Assembly: GCF_003050835.1 (NCBI RefSeq)
Contig: NZ_QAOJ01000006.1
Span: forward strand, 310,001-374,000
Source of the DNA: Pseudomonas sp. GV071
GTDB taxonomy: Bacteria > Pseudomonadota > Gammaproteobacteria > Pseudomonadales > Pseudomonadaceae
Length of the DNA stretch: 64,000 nt
Reading direction: 5' to 3'
The translations under genes and the position numbers were made by a program. The notes under the pieces were generated by a model. That model ran no database searches and was not told the origin of the DNA. It saw only the letters and a list, made by a program, of their open reading frames with translations. Positions 7,180 to 15,635 of the stretch are shown here, one piece after another (the stretch's first letter is position 1; every line of letters begins with the position of its first letter).

Positions 7180-8789
7180 TGACTGCACCATTGCCGCCCT
7201 TGTTAAGTCTCGAGAACCTCACCATCCGCCTGGGCAACCGCACAGTGGTGGACGACCTGACCCTGCAGATAAAGCCCGGCGAACGCCTGGCCCTGGTCGG
7301 CGAATCCGGCTCAGGCAAAACCATCACCGCGCTGTCGATATTGCGCCTGCTGCCCAACGCCAAGGTGCAAGGGAAAATCCTGCTGCAGGGTGACGACCTG
7401 CAGCAACAATCCATCGCCCAGATTCGCCAGGTTCGCGGCCGCGACGTGGCGATGATTTTCCAGGAACCGATGTCGGCGCTGAACCCGCTGTACAGCATCG
7501 GCGCGCAGATTATCGAAACCCTGCAGTTGCACGAGGGGCTGAGCCCGGGCGAGGCGCGGGAGAAAACCATCCGCCTGCTGGCGCGCACCGGAATCCGTGA
7601 GCCCGAGCGGCGCGTGGACAGCTTCCCGCACCAGTTGTCCGGTGGCCAGTTGCAGCGTGCAGTGATCGCCATGGCCCTGGCCTGCCGGCCCAAACTGCTG
7701 ATTGCCGACGAGCCCACCACCGCCCTGGACATGACCGTGCGCGCGCGCATTGTGCAATTGCTGCTGGACCTGCAAGAGGAAGAGCTGGCCCGTGGCGATG
7801 GCCAGGGCATGGCCATTCTGCTGATCACCCATGACCTCAATCTGGTGCGCCGGTTTGCCCAGCGGGTGGCGGTGATGGAGCACGGCCAGCTGGTGGAGAG
7901 CAGCAGCACCGACGCCTTGTTCGAACAGCCGCAGCACCCCTACACCATCAAGCTGCTCAACAGCCGGCCCCAACGTGAGATCGCCGAGGTGCCGGCGTCG
8001 GCCGCTACCCTGCTGCACACCCAGGCCTTGCGGGTGGAATACGCGAAGAAAATTGCCGGCTGGCGTGGCTGGTTCCGCCACGACCGTTTTATTGCCCTGG
8101 AGGGCGCCAGCATTTCCCTGCGCGCCGGCGAAACCATCGGCGTGGTGGGCGAGTCGGGCTCCGGCAAGTCGACCCTGGCGCAAGCCATTCTGAACCTGAT
8201 TCCGGTGCAGGGCGGCGCGTTGGAGTTCGACGGCATCGCCATGCAAAAACGCAGCAAGCAGCAACGCCGCGAATTGCGCGCCACGCTGCAAGTGGTGTTT
8301 CAAGACCCATTTGGCTCGCTGTCGCCGCGCCAAACGGTGCAGCAGATCATCGGCGAAGGCCTGGCTCTGCACTTCCCCGCCCTCAGCGCGACTCAGCGCC
8401 TGACGCAGATTGTCGAGGTGCTCGGCGAGGTCGGTTTACCCACCAGTGCACTGAGCCGTTACCCCCACGAATTCTCGGGCGGCCAACGGCAACGTATCGC
8501 CATCGCCCGCGCCCTGGTGTTGAAGCCGCGTGTGGTGGTGCTCGACGAACCGACCTCGGCGCTGGATGTATCGATTCAGAATCAGATCCTGCAACTGCTG
8601 GTCAGCCTGCAGAAAAAGCATGGCCTGAGCTACGTCCTGATCAGCCACGACCTGGCCGTGGTCAACGCCCTGGCGCACCGCCTGTATGTGCTTAAGGACG
8701 GGGTGATTGTCGAGTCTGGCGACACCGCCGAGCTGATCACCCGCCCCCAGCATCCCTATACCCAAAGCCTGGTTCAGGCCTCGTTGTAA
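7179..8789 (+). CDS. YejF-type double ATP-binding subunit of the importer
   Basis: The 536 residues contain two ABC ATPase domains, as in YejF. The first has Walker A GESGSGKT near residue 42 and signature LSGGQLQR near 152. The second has GESGSGKS near 325 and FSGGQRQR near 432. Each carries a Walker B aspartate (LLIADEPTTALD, VVLDEPTSALD) and a switch histidine. Each ends in the QHPYT motif of oligopeptide-type importers. The ATG at 7179 overlaps the upstream stop; longer starts would run into the YejE-type gene. Confidence 0.9.
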   Translation: MTAPLPPLLSLENLTIRLGNRTVVDDLTLQIKPGERLALVGESGSGKTITALSILRLLPNAKVQGKILLQGDDLQQQSIAQIRQVRGRDVAMIFQEPMSALNPLYSIGAQIIETLQLHEGLSPGEAREKTIRLLARTGIREPERRVDSFPHQLSGGQLQRAVIAMALACRPKLLIADEPTTALDMTVRARIVQLLLDLQEEELARGDGQGMAILLITHDLNLVRRFAQRVAVMEHGQLVESSSTDALFEQPQHPYTIKLLNSRPQREIAEVPASAATLLHTQALRVEYAKKIAGWRGWFRHDRFIALEGASISLRAGETIGVVGESGSGKSTLAQAILNLIPVQGGALEFDGIAMQKRSKQQRRELRATLQVVFQDPFGSLSPRQTVQQIIGEGLALHFPALSATQRLTQIVEVLGEVGLPTSALSRYPHEFSGGQRQRIAIARALVLKPRVVVLDEPTSALDVSIQNQILQLLVSLQKKHGLSYVLISHDLAVVNALAHRLYVLKDGVIVESGDTAELITRPQHPYTQSLVQASL

Positions 8790-8808
8790 GTCGGCCCGTG
8801 GAAACCCT

Positions 8809-10671
8809 ATGACCCTCTTGATCGCCTCCCCCCTCACCCGCCGCCTCGTCCCGGCTTTGGCCTTGTTCAGCGCATTGCTGGCCAGCCCGACAACCACATG
8901 GGCCGCCCATGCCGTGGCGCAATTTGGCACGCCCAAATACCCGGCCGACTTTCAGCACTTTGACTACGTGAACGCCAACGCCCCCAAGGGCGGCAGCCTG
9001 TCCATGTCCCTGGTCGCCACCAACAGCAGCTTCGACAAGTACAACCCCTACAGCCTGCGCGGCACACCACCGCCTGGGCTGTTGGAGCTGGTATTCGAAA
9101 CCCTGACCATCAATGGCATGGACGAGTTGAACACCCAGTACGGCCTGCTGGCCGACGATATCCAAGTGGCCGAGGACTTCACCTCGGTGCTGTTCCACCT
9201 CAACCCCAAAGCCCGCTTCAGCAATGGCGACGCAGTGACTGCGGCCGACGTGCTGTATTCGTACAAGACCCTCACCGATGGCAAAGCCAGCCCACGGTTC
9301 AAGGCCTATTTCGCCGAGATCGCCGAGGTGCAGGTGCTTGACCCGCAGCGCGTGCGTTTTGTGTTCAAACGCAAAGGCCGCGACCTGTCCTTTATCGCCG
9401 GCAGCCTGCCGGTGTTTTCGCCCAAGTGGGGCCAGCAGGCGGATGGCAGCAGCGTGGCCTTCGACCAACTGCGCTTTGAGCAACCGATTGCCAGCGGTCC
9501 CTACCTGATCGACAAAGCCATCAGCGGGCGCGGCATCGTCTATCGCCGCAACCCGAACTACTGGGCCAACGACCTGCCGGTACGGCGCGGCTCGTTCAAC
9601 TTCAACACCGTCGACTTCAAGCTCTACAAAGACCGCGACACCCAGGTGGCCGCGATCCGTGCCGGCGACTACGACGTGATCGCCGAAACCCAGATGCGCT
9701 ACTGGTGCTGCCAGTACATCGGTAAACGCTTCGAGCAGGGCGAGCTGGTCAAACGCCAGTTTGCGCACCACAACCCGCCGGCCATGAACGGCTGGGTGGT
9801 CAACCTGCGCAAGCCACGTTTTCAAGACCCGCGGGTGCGCGAGGCGCTGGATTACGCGCTGGATTTCGAGTGGATCAACCAGAAGATTTTCGACAACGAA
9901 TTCAAACGGGTCGACAGCTACTTTGCCGGCACCCCGCTGGCGGCGAACGGCCTGCCCAGCCAGGACGAGCTGAAACTGCTGGAGCCCTACCGTGGGCAGA
10001 TTCCCGATGCAGCCTTCGGCCCCATGCTGCAGCAACCTACCACCAAAGCGCCCGGCAACGTGCGGCATAACCTCACCAAGGCCCTGGAGCTGTTCGCCGA
10101 GGCCGGCTGGCATAACCGCGACGGCGTGCTGCGCAATGCCCAGGGCGAGCCGTTTGTGCTGGAAGTGGCTGGCACGCGCACGCAGAGCCCCTACACCGAC
10201 CCGATCTACCTGAACCTGAGCAAGATCGGCGTGGTGGTGAAGAAAAAGCTTACCGACGCGGCCACCGCGCGCAAGCAAATCACCAGCTTCGACTACGACT
10301 ACACCACCCTGGCGCTGCGCGAGGCGCGCAACCCCGGTGATGAGCTGTGGCGCAATTTCAACAGCAAAGACGCCGACCGGCCCGGCTCGGAGAACATCAC
10401 CGGGGTGAAGTCGGCAGCCGTCGACGGGCTGATCAAAAACCTGCTGGACGCCGACAGCCAGCAACAGCAGCAAACCGCTGCCCGTGCCCTCGACCGCGTG
10501 CTGGTGCACAGCTACTACGTCATCCCCTGGCGCTACCTGGACAAGCACTACGTGATCTTCAACCAGCGCCTGCAACAACCCACCCAGTTGCCGCAGTACT
10601 ACGGCGCCAATGAATGGGTGCTGACCACCTGGTGGGACAGCACTGCCAATCGCCTTGCCGCCGCTCGATAA
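8809..10671 (+). CDS. YejA-type periplasmic extracellular solute-binding protein
   Basis: The protein has 620 residues and a signal peptide cleaved near TTTWAAHA. A family 5 (DppA/OppA-like) binding fold follows, starting with GTPKYPADFQHFDYVNANAPKGG, the hallmark of YejA-type proteins (motif given in part). These proteins capture peptides or peptide-like compounds and deliver them to the YejB/E permeases. The gene follows the ATPase gene by 19 bases. It holds only six Met and two Cys in 620 residues. Putting the binding protein last (B-E-F-A) differs from the E. coli order A-B-E-F. Confidence 0.88.
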   Translation: MTLLIASPLTRRLVPALALFSALLASPTTTWAAHAVAQFGTPKYPADFQHFDYVNANAPKGGSLSMSLVATNSSFDKYNPYSLRGTPPPGLLELVFETLTINGMDELNTQYGLLADDIQVAEDFTSVLFHLNPKARFSNGDAVTAADVLYSYKTLTDGKASPRFKAYFAEIAEVQVLDPQRVRFVFKRKGRDLSFIAGSLPVFSPKWGQQADGSSVAFDQLRFEQPIASGPYLIDKAISGRGIVYRRNPNYWANDLPVRRGSFNFNTVDFKLYKDRDTQVAAIRAGDYDVIAETQMRYWCCQYIGKRFEQGELVKRQFAHHNPPAMNGWVVNLRKPRFQDPRVREALDYALDFEWINQKIFDNEFKRVDSYFAGTPLAANGLPSQDELKLLEPYRGQIPDAAFGPMLQQPTTKAPGNVRHNLTKALELFAEAGWHNRDGVLRNAQGEPFVLEVAGTRTQSPYTDPIYLNLSKIGVVVKKKLTDAATARKQITSFDYDYTTLALREARNPGDELWRNFNSKDADRPGSENITGVKSAAVDGLIKNLLDADSQQQQQTAARALDRVLVHSYYVIPWRYLDKHYVIFNQRLQQPTQLPQYYGANEWVLTTWWDSTANRLAAAR

Positions 10672-10708
10672 ACCCTTGCCCGATAAGCCCCTTGCCTGTG
10701 AGGCCACC

Positions 10709-11305
10709 ATGTCCCAGCCCCGCCAGACCGACCACGCTATCCACCCGTTGTTTATCAATCGCTGGTCACCGCGCGCCTTTACCGGCGAAAGCATTGACCA
10801 GCCCACCCTCGACAGCCTGTTCGAAGCCGCCCGTTGGGCGCCGTCGGCCAACAACTCCCAGCCGTGGCGTTTTATCTACGCGCGCAATGGCTCAGCACAC
10901 TGGCCAGAACTGCTGGAACTGCTCAACGAGAAAAACCGCGCCTGGGCCAGCAATGCCTCGGTGCTGATTGTGTTGGTGTCGAAAACCACCCACCTACGTG
11001 CGGGCAGCGATGCCGCCACCGCCCTGCGCAACCACTCCCTGGATGCCGGGGCCGCTTGGGCGCATCTGGCCTTGCAGGCCGAACATGCCGGCTGGCACAG
11101 CCATGCCATTGGCGGCTTCGACCGCGAGCAGGCCCGCACCCTGCTGGGTGTGCCGGACGGCTATCAGGTGGAAATAGCCATTGCCATCGGCAAGCTGGCC
11201 AGCCGCGACAGCTTGTCGGCCGAGCTGCAGGCCCGCGAGCAACCCAACCAACGCAACCCGCTGCACAGCCTGATCGCCGAAGGGCGCTTCAGTTTCCAAG
11301 CGTGA
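10709..11305 (+). CDS. Nitroreductase-family FMN-dependent oxidoreductase
   Basis: The 198-residue protein shows the nitroreductase fold: an N-terminal RWSPRAFTGE motif that binds FMN phosphate, EAARWAPSANNSQPWRF, and a C-terminal IAIGKLA strand. These enzymes move electrons from NAD(P)H through FMN to nitro, quinone or enone groups, and some reduce free flavin. Here it could supply FMNH2 to the DszA-like monooxygenase or modify the substrate; neither is shown. The start at 10709 follows GTGAGG. Its single Met (the initiator) and lack of Cys match the sulfur-poor neighbours. Confidence 0.85.
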   Translation: MSQPRQTDHAIHPLFINRWSPRAFTGESIDQPTLDSLFEAARWAPSANNSQPWRFIYARNGSAHWPELLELLNEKNRAWASNASVLIVLVSKTTHLRAGSDAATALRNHSLDAGAAWAHLALQAEHAGWHSHAIGGFDREQARTLLGVPDGYQVEIAIAIGKLASRDSLSAELQAREQPNQRNPLHSLIAEGRFSFQA

Positions 11306-11391
11306 ACCGTGCCCGCGTGGCCCATGCGCCGGCCTGCCGGCGCACGGCCACCGCGTGCCCCTCCAACCCCCTTTGATCGACACCAGCACCT

Positions 11392-13155
11392 ATGAAAAAC
11401 CTCTGGCGCACTATCCAGTTCATCCCTGAATACCGCGGGCGGGTGATTGCCGTGACCCTGGTCGGCACCATTCTGGGTTTTATCGGAACGGCCACGCCCT
11501 ACCTGTACAAAGTCATCGTCGACACCATTTCGCAACTGCTCACCGGCAAGATCACCCACGAACAAGCCACCTGGAGCGTCACCCTGCTGCTCGGAGTGTT
11601 CTTCGCCCTGCGCATTGGCGTGGTGGTGTTTGGCGCGCTGCAAAACAAGCAGGCCGATGACCTCTGGCTGGACACCGTAAGCACCTTTCGCCAGCGCGTT
11701 TTCGACAACATGACGCAGAAGTCCATCGACTACTTCGAGAAGACCCGCGTCGGCGAAATCATGGACCGCTTCGGCAATATCACCAGCATCACCATGTGGC
11801 TGTCGTCGCTGACCGAAGGCACCCTGGCGAACATCCTGCAGATGCTGTTTATCATCAGCGTGTTGCTGATCAAGGCGCCGCTGGTGGGCGCAATCATGAC
11901 CGCGGTGCTGCTGCTCAACTTCTGGATTTCCTACCGCACCGTGGGTTGGACCCGCCCCTACCGCCGCGGCTGGCAAGCCCTGGCCGGGCGCATGACCGGG
12001 TTGCTGGCAGAGATGGTCGGCAATATCTCCACGGTGCGCAGCTTTGGCGGCGAGCCGGCGGTCAAGCAGCGCTACGACGACACCCAGGCCGAGTGGATGA
12101 TCACCCGCGGCAAGCTGCACACCACCGAATGGCGCTCCGAGCAGGCGCTCAACCTGATCAATACCCTGGGCGTTTTCATTGCCGTGGCGCTGACCGTGCA
12201 TGGCGCTTTGCAGGGCCGTTTTACCACCGGCGATATTCTGCTGATCCTCACCCTGACCCAGAACCTGATCAACAGCATTGGCCCCATCGCCCGGCAGATC
12301 AACCAGGCCGGCGAGATTGAAAGCAATGCCGAGCGCCTGATCGAGCTGCTGGATATCGAGGCTGAACACGCCGACCGCCCCAACGCGATTGCCCTCACCC
12401 GCCTGAATAGCATCACTTTTGAAAACGTCAGTTTTCATTATCCAGGCAAAGAGGAGTACGCCCTCAAGAACGTCTCCTTCCACCTCGACGCCGGCCTCAC
12501 CTTGGCGCTGGTGGGCACCAGCGGCAGCGGCAAAAGCACCATCGTCAAACTGCTGATGCGTTTTTACGATGTCAGCGAGGGACGCATCCTGGTCAATGGC
12601 ATCGACCTGCGCGACTACCAACAACGCACGGTGCGCGCCCTGATGGGCGTGGTGCTGCAGGACGTGGCGTTGTTCAACGACAGCATCGGCGAAAACATCG
12701 CCTTCGCCCGCCCCGGCGCCAGCGACGAACAGGTTCGTGCAGCAGCCAGGGCCGCCCATGCCGACGAGTTTATCCAGCGCATGGAAGCGCAGTACGACAC
12801 CTTGGTGGGCGAACGCGGGATCAAGCTCTCCGGCGGCGAAAAGCAGCGGGTGGCGATTGCCCGCGCCGTGCTCAAAGACCCGCAACTGATCATTCTCGAC
12901 GAGGCCACCAGTGCCCTCGATTCCGAGTCCGAGCACCTGGTGCAGCAAGGCCTGGAACGCCTGATCAGCGGCCGTACCTCGGTGATCATCGCCCACCGCC
13001 TGAGCACGGTGATGTCGGCTGACCTGATTCTGGTGATGCGCAACGGCGAAGTGCACGAGCGCGGCACCCACGCTGAGCTGACGCTGCGCGACGGCGGCTT
13101 CTACGCCAAGTTGTATGCCCTGCAAAGCCAGGGTCGGCCGGCGCTAGCCAATTGA
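11392..13155 (+). CDS. ABC exporter half-transporter (MsbA/MDR type)
   Basis: The 587 residues comprise an N-terminal six-helix transmembrane domain (about 1-310) fused to an ATPase domain. The ATPase has Walker A GTSGSGKST near residue 376, signature LSGGEKQRVA, Walker B LIILDEATSALD and an H-loop IIAHRLST. It should work as a homodimer that expels a hydrophobic or toxic compound across the inner membrane. Next to an import and desulfurisation operon it may remove the sulfur-free residue of the substrate. Unlike its neighbours it has a normal Met content (about 14), so it may not have been shaped by sulfur limitation. Confidence 0.88.
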   Translation: MKNLWRTIQFIPEYRGRVIAVTLVGTILGFIGTATPYLYKVIVDTISQLLTGKITHEQATWSVTLLLGVFFALRIGVVVFGALQNKQADDLWLDTVSTFRQRVFDNMTQKSIDYFEKTRVGEIMDRFGNITSITMWLSSLTEGTLANILQMLFIISVLLIKAPLVGAIMTAVLLLNFWISYRTVGWTRPYRRGWQALAGRMTGLLAEMVGNISTVRSFGGEPAVKQRYDDTQAEWMITRGKLHTTEWRSEQALNLINTLGVFIAVALTVHGALQGRFTTGDILLILTLTQNLINSIGPIARQINQAGEIESNAERLIELLDIEAEHADRPNAIALTRLNSITFENVSFHYPGKEEYALKNVSFHLDAGLTLALVGTSGSGKSTIVKLLMRFYDVSEGRILVNGIDLRDYQQRTVRALMGVVLQDVALFNDSIGENIAFARPGASDEQVRAAARAAHADEFIQRMEAQYDTLVGERGIKLSGGEKQRVAIARAVLKDPQLIILDEATSALDSESEHLVQQGLERLISGRTSVIIAHRLSTVMSADLILVMRNGEVHERGTHAELTLRDGGFYAKLYALQSQGRPALAN

Positions 13156-13210
13156 TGCGCGGCCGCCAGCCCAGTGCTGCGACCCGAGCAGGGGCTGTTG
13201 TTGAGTTGCT

Positions 13211-13241
13211 GCTGGCCAGCCAACGGAGGGTCTACAGACCC
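13211..13241. promoter_or_regulatory. Two palindromes upstream of the second DszB-like operon
   Basis: GCTGGCCAGC (13211-13220) is a perfect 10-base palindrome and GGGTCTACAGACCC (13228-13241) has 6-base arms. They lie about 65-100 bases upstream of the -24 element at 13308 and are candidate activator sites. They do not clearly match the TGCTG/CAGCA palindromes at 1115-1387. Confidence 0.3.
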
Positions 13242-13307
13242 TGAATACAACCCCGTGAAAACCAGCAAGGCATTGATAAAAAACGATTTAAACCGCCGAA
13301 AAGCGAC

Positions 13308-13323
13308 TGGCACAGGCGTTGCA
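13308..13323 (+). promoter_or_regulatory. Predicted sigma-54 promoter of the DszB-like tandem pair
   Basis: TGGCACAGGCGTTGCA is an almost perfect -24/-12 element (TGGCAC, then TTGCA, GG-to-GC spacing of ten). It is the best sigma-54 match in the window. Transcription would start near 13334, about 100 bases before the ATG at 13436. It gives the two downstream paralogues their own promoter. Confidence 0.75.
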
Positions 13324-13435
13324 AAGTCACCTTTGCCATGCCCTGCACAGCCTCTGCAGTCCGGCAACCAGGCAGGTCCGTTAGCCACTGGCATCGGCAC
13401 CTGCGCCCACTGAAAAGCAAAGGAAGAGCACCGTC

Positions 13436-14488
13436 ATGAGTCAACCACTGGATACGCTTTGGTACACCCGTTGCCCGGTTCCTACCGGCCTGGGTATTGC
13501 TGTGCAAAAAGGCTGGCTGGAACAAACCCTGGCCGCACAGGGCACGCAGATAAAGTCCCTGCGTGAATCGGAAATCCAAGCCGTGCGCGAGTCGCACTTC
13601 GACCACACCCTGCAGAACTCGGTCCGCCACGGCGGCAACATTCCGGCCATCTGGGCCCGCGCCAGTGGCCGCGAAACCCGGGTGATCGGCCTGTCCTGGC
13701 AAGATGAAGTGCAGTTGATCCTGAGCCTGCCTGACAGCGGCATCAAAACCGTCAAAGACCTCAAGGGCCGCAAGTTCGGCCTGCCGCTATGGGCCAGTGC
13801 GCAAATCGACTTTTCCCGCGCCCAAGCCATTCGTGGCCTGGAAAACGCGTTGAAACTCGAGGGCCTCGAAGTCAGTGATGTTGAACTGGTCGACTACCAT
13901 CGCGGCGGTACCCATAGCGATGAAGCGGCGCGTACCGTGTCCGGCATCACCACCTTTGGCGGCCGCCGCAGCGGTGGGCAAAACGCCGAACTGGTGGCCT
14001 TGCTGCGCGGTGAAGTGGACGCCATCTTCCTCAAAGGCGCCTCCGCCGCTCACCTGGCACACGCCTTCGGCCTGCACACCGTGATCGACACCGGCTCGCA
14101 CCCGGAGCCGCTGATTCGCGCCAACAACGGCACGCCACGCACCCTGTCGGTAGACCTCAACCTGCTGGACAACCACTTCGACGCCGCCGTGGGCATTCTC
14201 GACTCGGTGATTCGCGCCGAAGCCTGGGCCTGGAACAACCCCGAAGACACCCGCCGTTACCTGGCGCGGGAAACCAACAGCAGCGAGTTCTGGGTAACCG
14301 GAGCCTACGGCGAAGACGCGCACCTGCGCCTCCGTACCGACCTGCATGAAAACTCGATCCTCGGCCTACAGGACTTCACCGATTTCCTCCATCGCTGGAA
14401 TTTCATCCCGCAGACCTTCTCGGTGCGCGACTGGATCGACCCGCGTCCACTGCAAACGCTACGCTCAGCGACAGCACTGGCCGGCTGA
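13436..14488 (+). CDS. DszB-like desulfinase family protein (paralogue 2, Cys active site)
   Basis: This is a 350-residue cytoplasmic protein without a signal peptide. Its N-terminus WYTRCPVPTGLG closely matches the DszB segment carrying catalytic Cys27. The later HF-x8-R-x-GG pattern (His54, Arg64, Gly66-67) matches His60, Arg70 and Gly72-73 of DszB with identical spacing. It probably hydrolyses a sulfinate to sulfite. It follows AGGAAGAGC and the strong sigma-54 element at 13308, and is 82 bases from a close paralogue. It contains one Met and one Cys, the latter being the predicted nucleophile. A binding-only role remains possible because the fold is that of solute-binding proteins. Confidence 0.72.
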   Translation: MSQPLDTLWYTRCPVPTGLGIAVQKGWLEQTLAAQGTQIKSLRESEIQAVRESHFDHTLQNSVRHGGNIPAIWARASGRETRVIGLSWQDEVQLILSLPDSGIKTVKDLKGRKFGLPLWASAQIDFSRAQAIRGLENALKLEGLEVSDVELVDYHRGGTHSDEAARTVSGITTFGGRRSGGQNAELVALLRGEVDAIFLKGASAAHLAHAFGLHTVIDTGSHPEPLIRANNGTPRTLSVDLNLLDNHFDAAVGILDSVIRAEAWAWNNPEDTRRYLARETNSSEFWVTGAYGEDAHLRLRTDLHENSILGLQDFTDFLHRWNFIPQTFSVRDWIDPRPLQTLRSATALAG

Positions 14489-14570
14489 GCAGACTGCCGC
14501 CACACCGAGCGCAGCAGTTTTCACAGAACCTGTGAGCGCTGCGCTCCCACCCTCTCGACAAGCAGGCGTC

Positions 14571-15623
14571 ATGAGCAAACCCCTTGATACCCTTTGGTAT
14601 ACCCACAGCCCGGTTCCCACCGGGCTGGGGATTGCCGTTGAATCCGGTCGCCTGGCAGAGGCATTGCGCCAGGGCGGCACCACTATTCAAGCGCTGCGCG
14701 AATCCAACGACCGCGACATTCGCGAAGCGCATTTCGACCACCACCTGCCCAACTCCGTCCGCCACGGCGGCAACACGCCGGCCATCTGGGCGCGTGCCAC
14801 GGGCGTGCAGACACGCTTGCTGGGCTTGTCGTGGAGCGACGAAGTCCAGCTGATCGTCAGCCACCCAGAGGGCCCGGTAAAAACCATCAGTGACCTTAAA
14901 AATCGGCGCTTTGGTCTGCCCAAATGGGCCAACGTGAAAATCGACTTCCACCGCGCCAGCGCCTTGCGTGCGTTGGAAAACGCCCTGAGCCTGGAAGACC
15001 TCCAGGTCGGCGACGTGGAGCTGGTCGACTACCCCTACGGCGGCACCCACAGCGACAACCCGGTGCGCCATATCTTCGGTGCGCAGGTGCGCTTGAGCGG
15101 CAAGCAGGTACGGCGCAGCAACCGCGAATTGATGGGGCTGATGAATGGCACCGTGGATGCCATCTTTCTCAAAGGCGCCCATGGCCTGCAGCTGGCCGAC
15201 GAATTCGGCCTGCACGTGGTGATCGATACCGGCTCCCACCCGGACCCGATGATCCGCGCCAATATCGGCACGCCGCGCACATTGACGGTGGACCAACAGC
15301 TGCTCGACGAGCACTTCGACGTTGCCTTGTGCATCGTCGACAGCGTCATGCGCGCCGAACGTTGGGCCTGGGTCAACCCGGACGATACCCGGCGTTTTTT
15401 AGCCCGCGAACTCAACACCAGCGAGTACTGGGTAGCAGCCGCTTACGGTGAAGACGCCAACCGCCGTCTGCACACGGCCCTGGACGAGCGCTCGATCCTC
15501 GCCCTGCAGCAGCTGACTGACTTCCTCGAACGCTGGGGTTTTATTCCGCAACGTTTTGACGTGCGTGACTGGATTGACGAGCGCCCGCTGCAGCACTGCC
15601 TGGAGGCCCTGAGCAACAGTTGA
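14571..15623 (+). CDS. DszB-like protein with Ser replacing the catalytic Cys (paralogue 3)
   Basis: The 350 residues align without gaps over the N-terminal half with paralogue 2 (WYTHSPVPTGLG, then HFDH and SVRHGGN). His54 and Arg64 are kept, but residue 13 is Ser instead of Cys. In DszB the same change is a classic inactivating mutation, so this copy may be a binding protein, a regulator, or an enzyme with a serine-based or different chemistry. The ATG at 14571 is preferred over a long upstream extension that overlaps paralogue 2. It has five Met and two Cys, so it is less sulfur-poor than its partner. Confidence 0.72.
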   Translation: MSKPLDTLWYTHSPVPTGLGIAVESGRLAEALRQGGTTIQALRESNDRDIREAHFDHHLPNSVRHGGNTPAIWARATGVQTRLLGLSWSDEVQLIVSHPEGPVKTISDLKNRRFGLPKWANVKIDFHRASALRALENALSLEDLQVGDVELVDYPYGGTHSDNPVRHIFGAQVRLSGKQVRRSNRELMGLMNGTVDAIFLKGAHGLQLADEFGLHVVIDTGSHPDPMIRANIGTPRTLTVDQQLLDEHFDVALCIVDSVMRAERWAWVNPDDTRRFLARELNTSEYWVAAAYGEDANRRLHTALDERSILALQQLTDFLERWGFIPQRFDVRDWIDERPLQHCLEALSNS

Positions 15624-15635
15624 ACGCCGCAGTTC

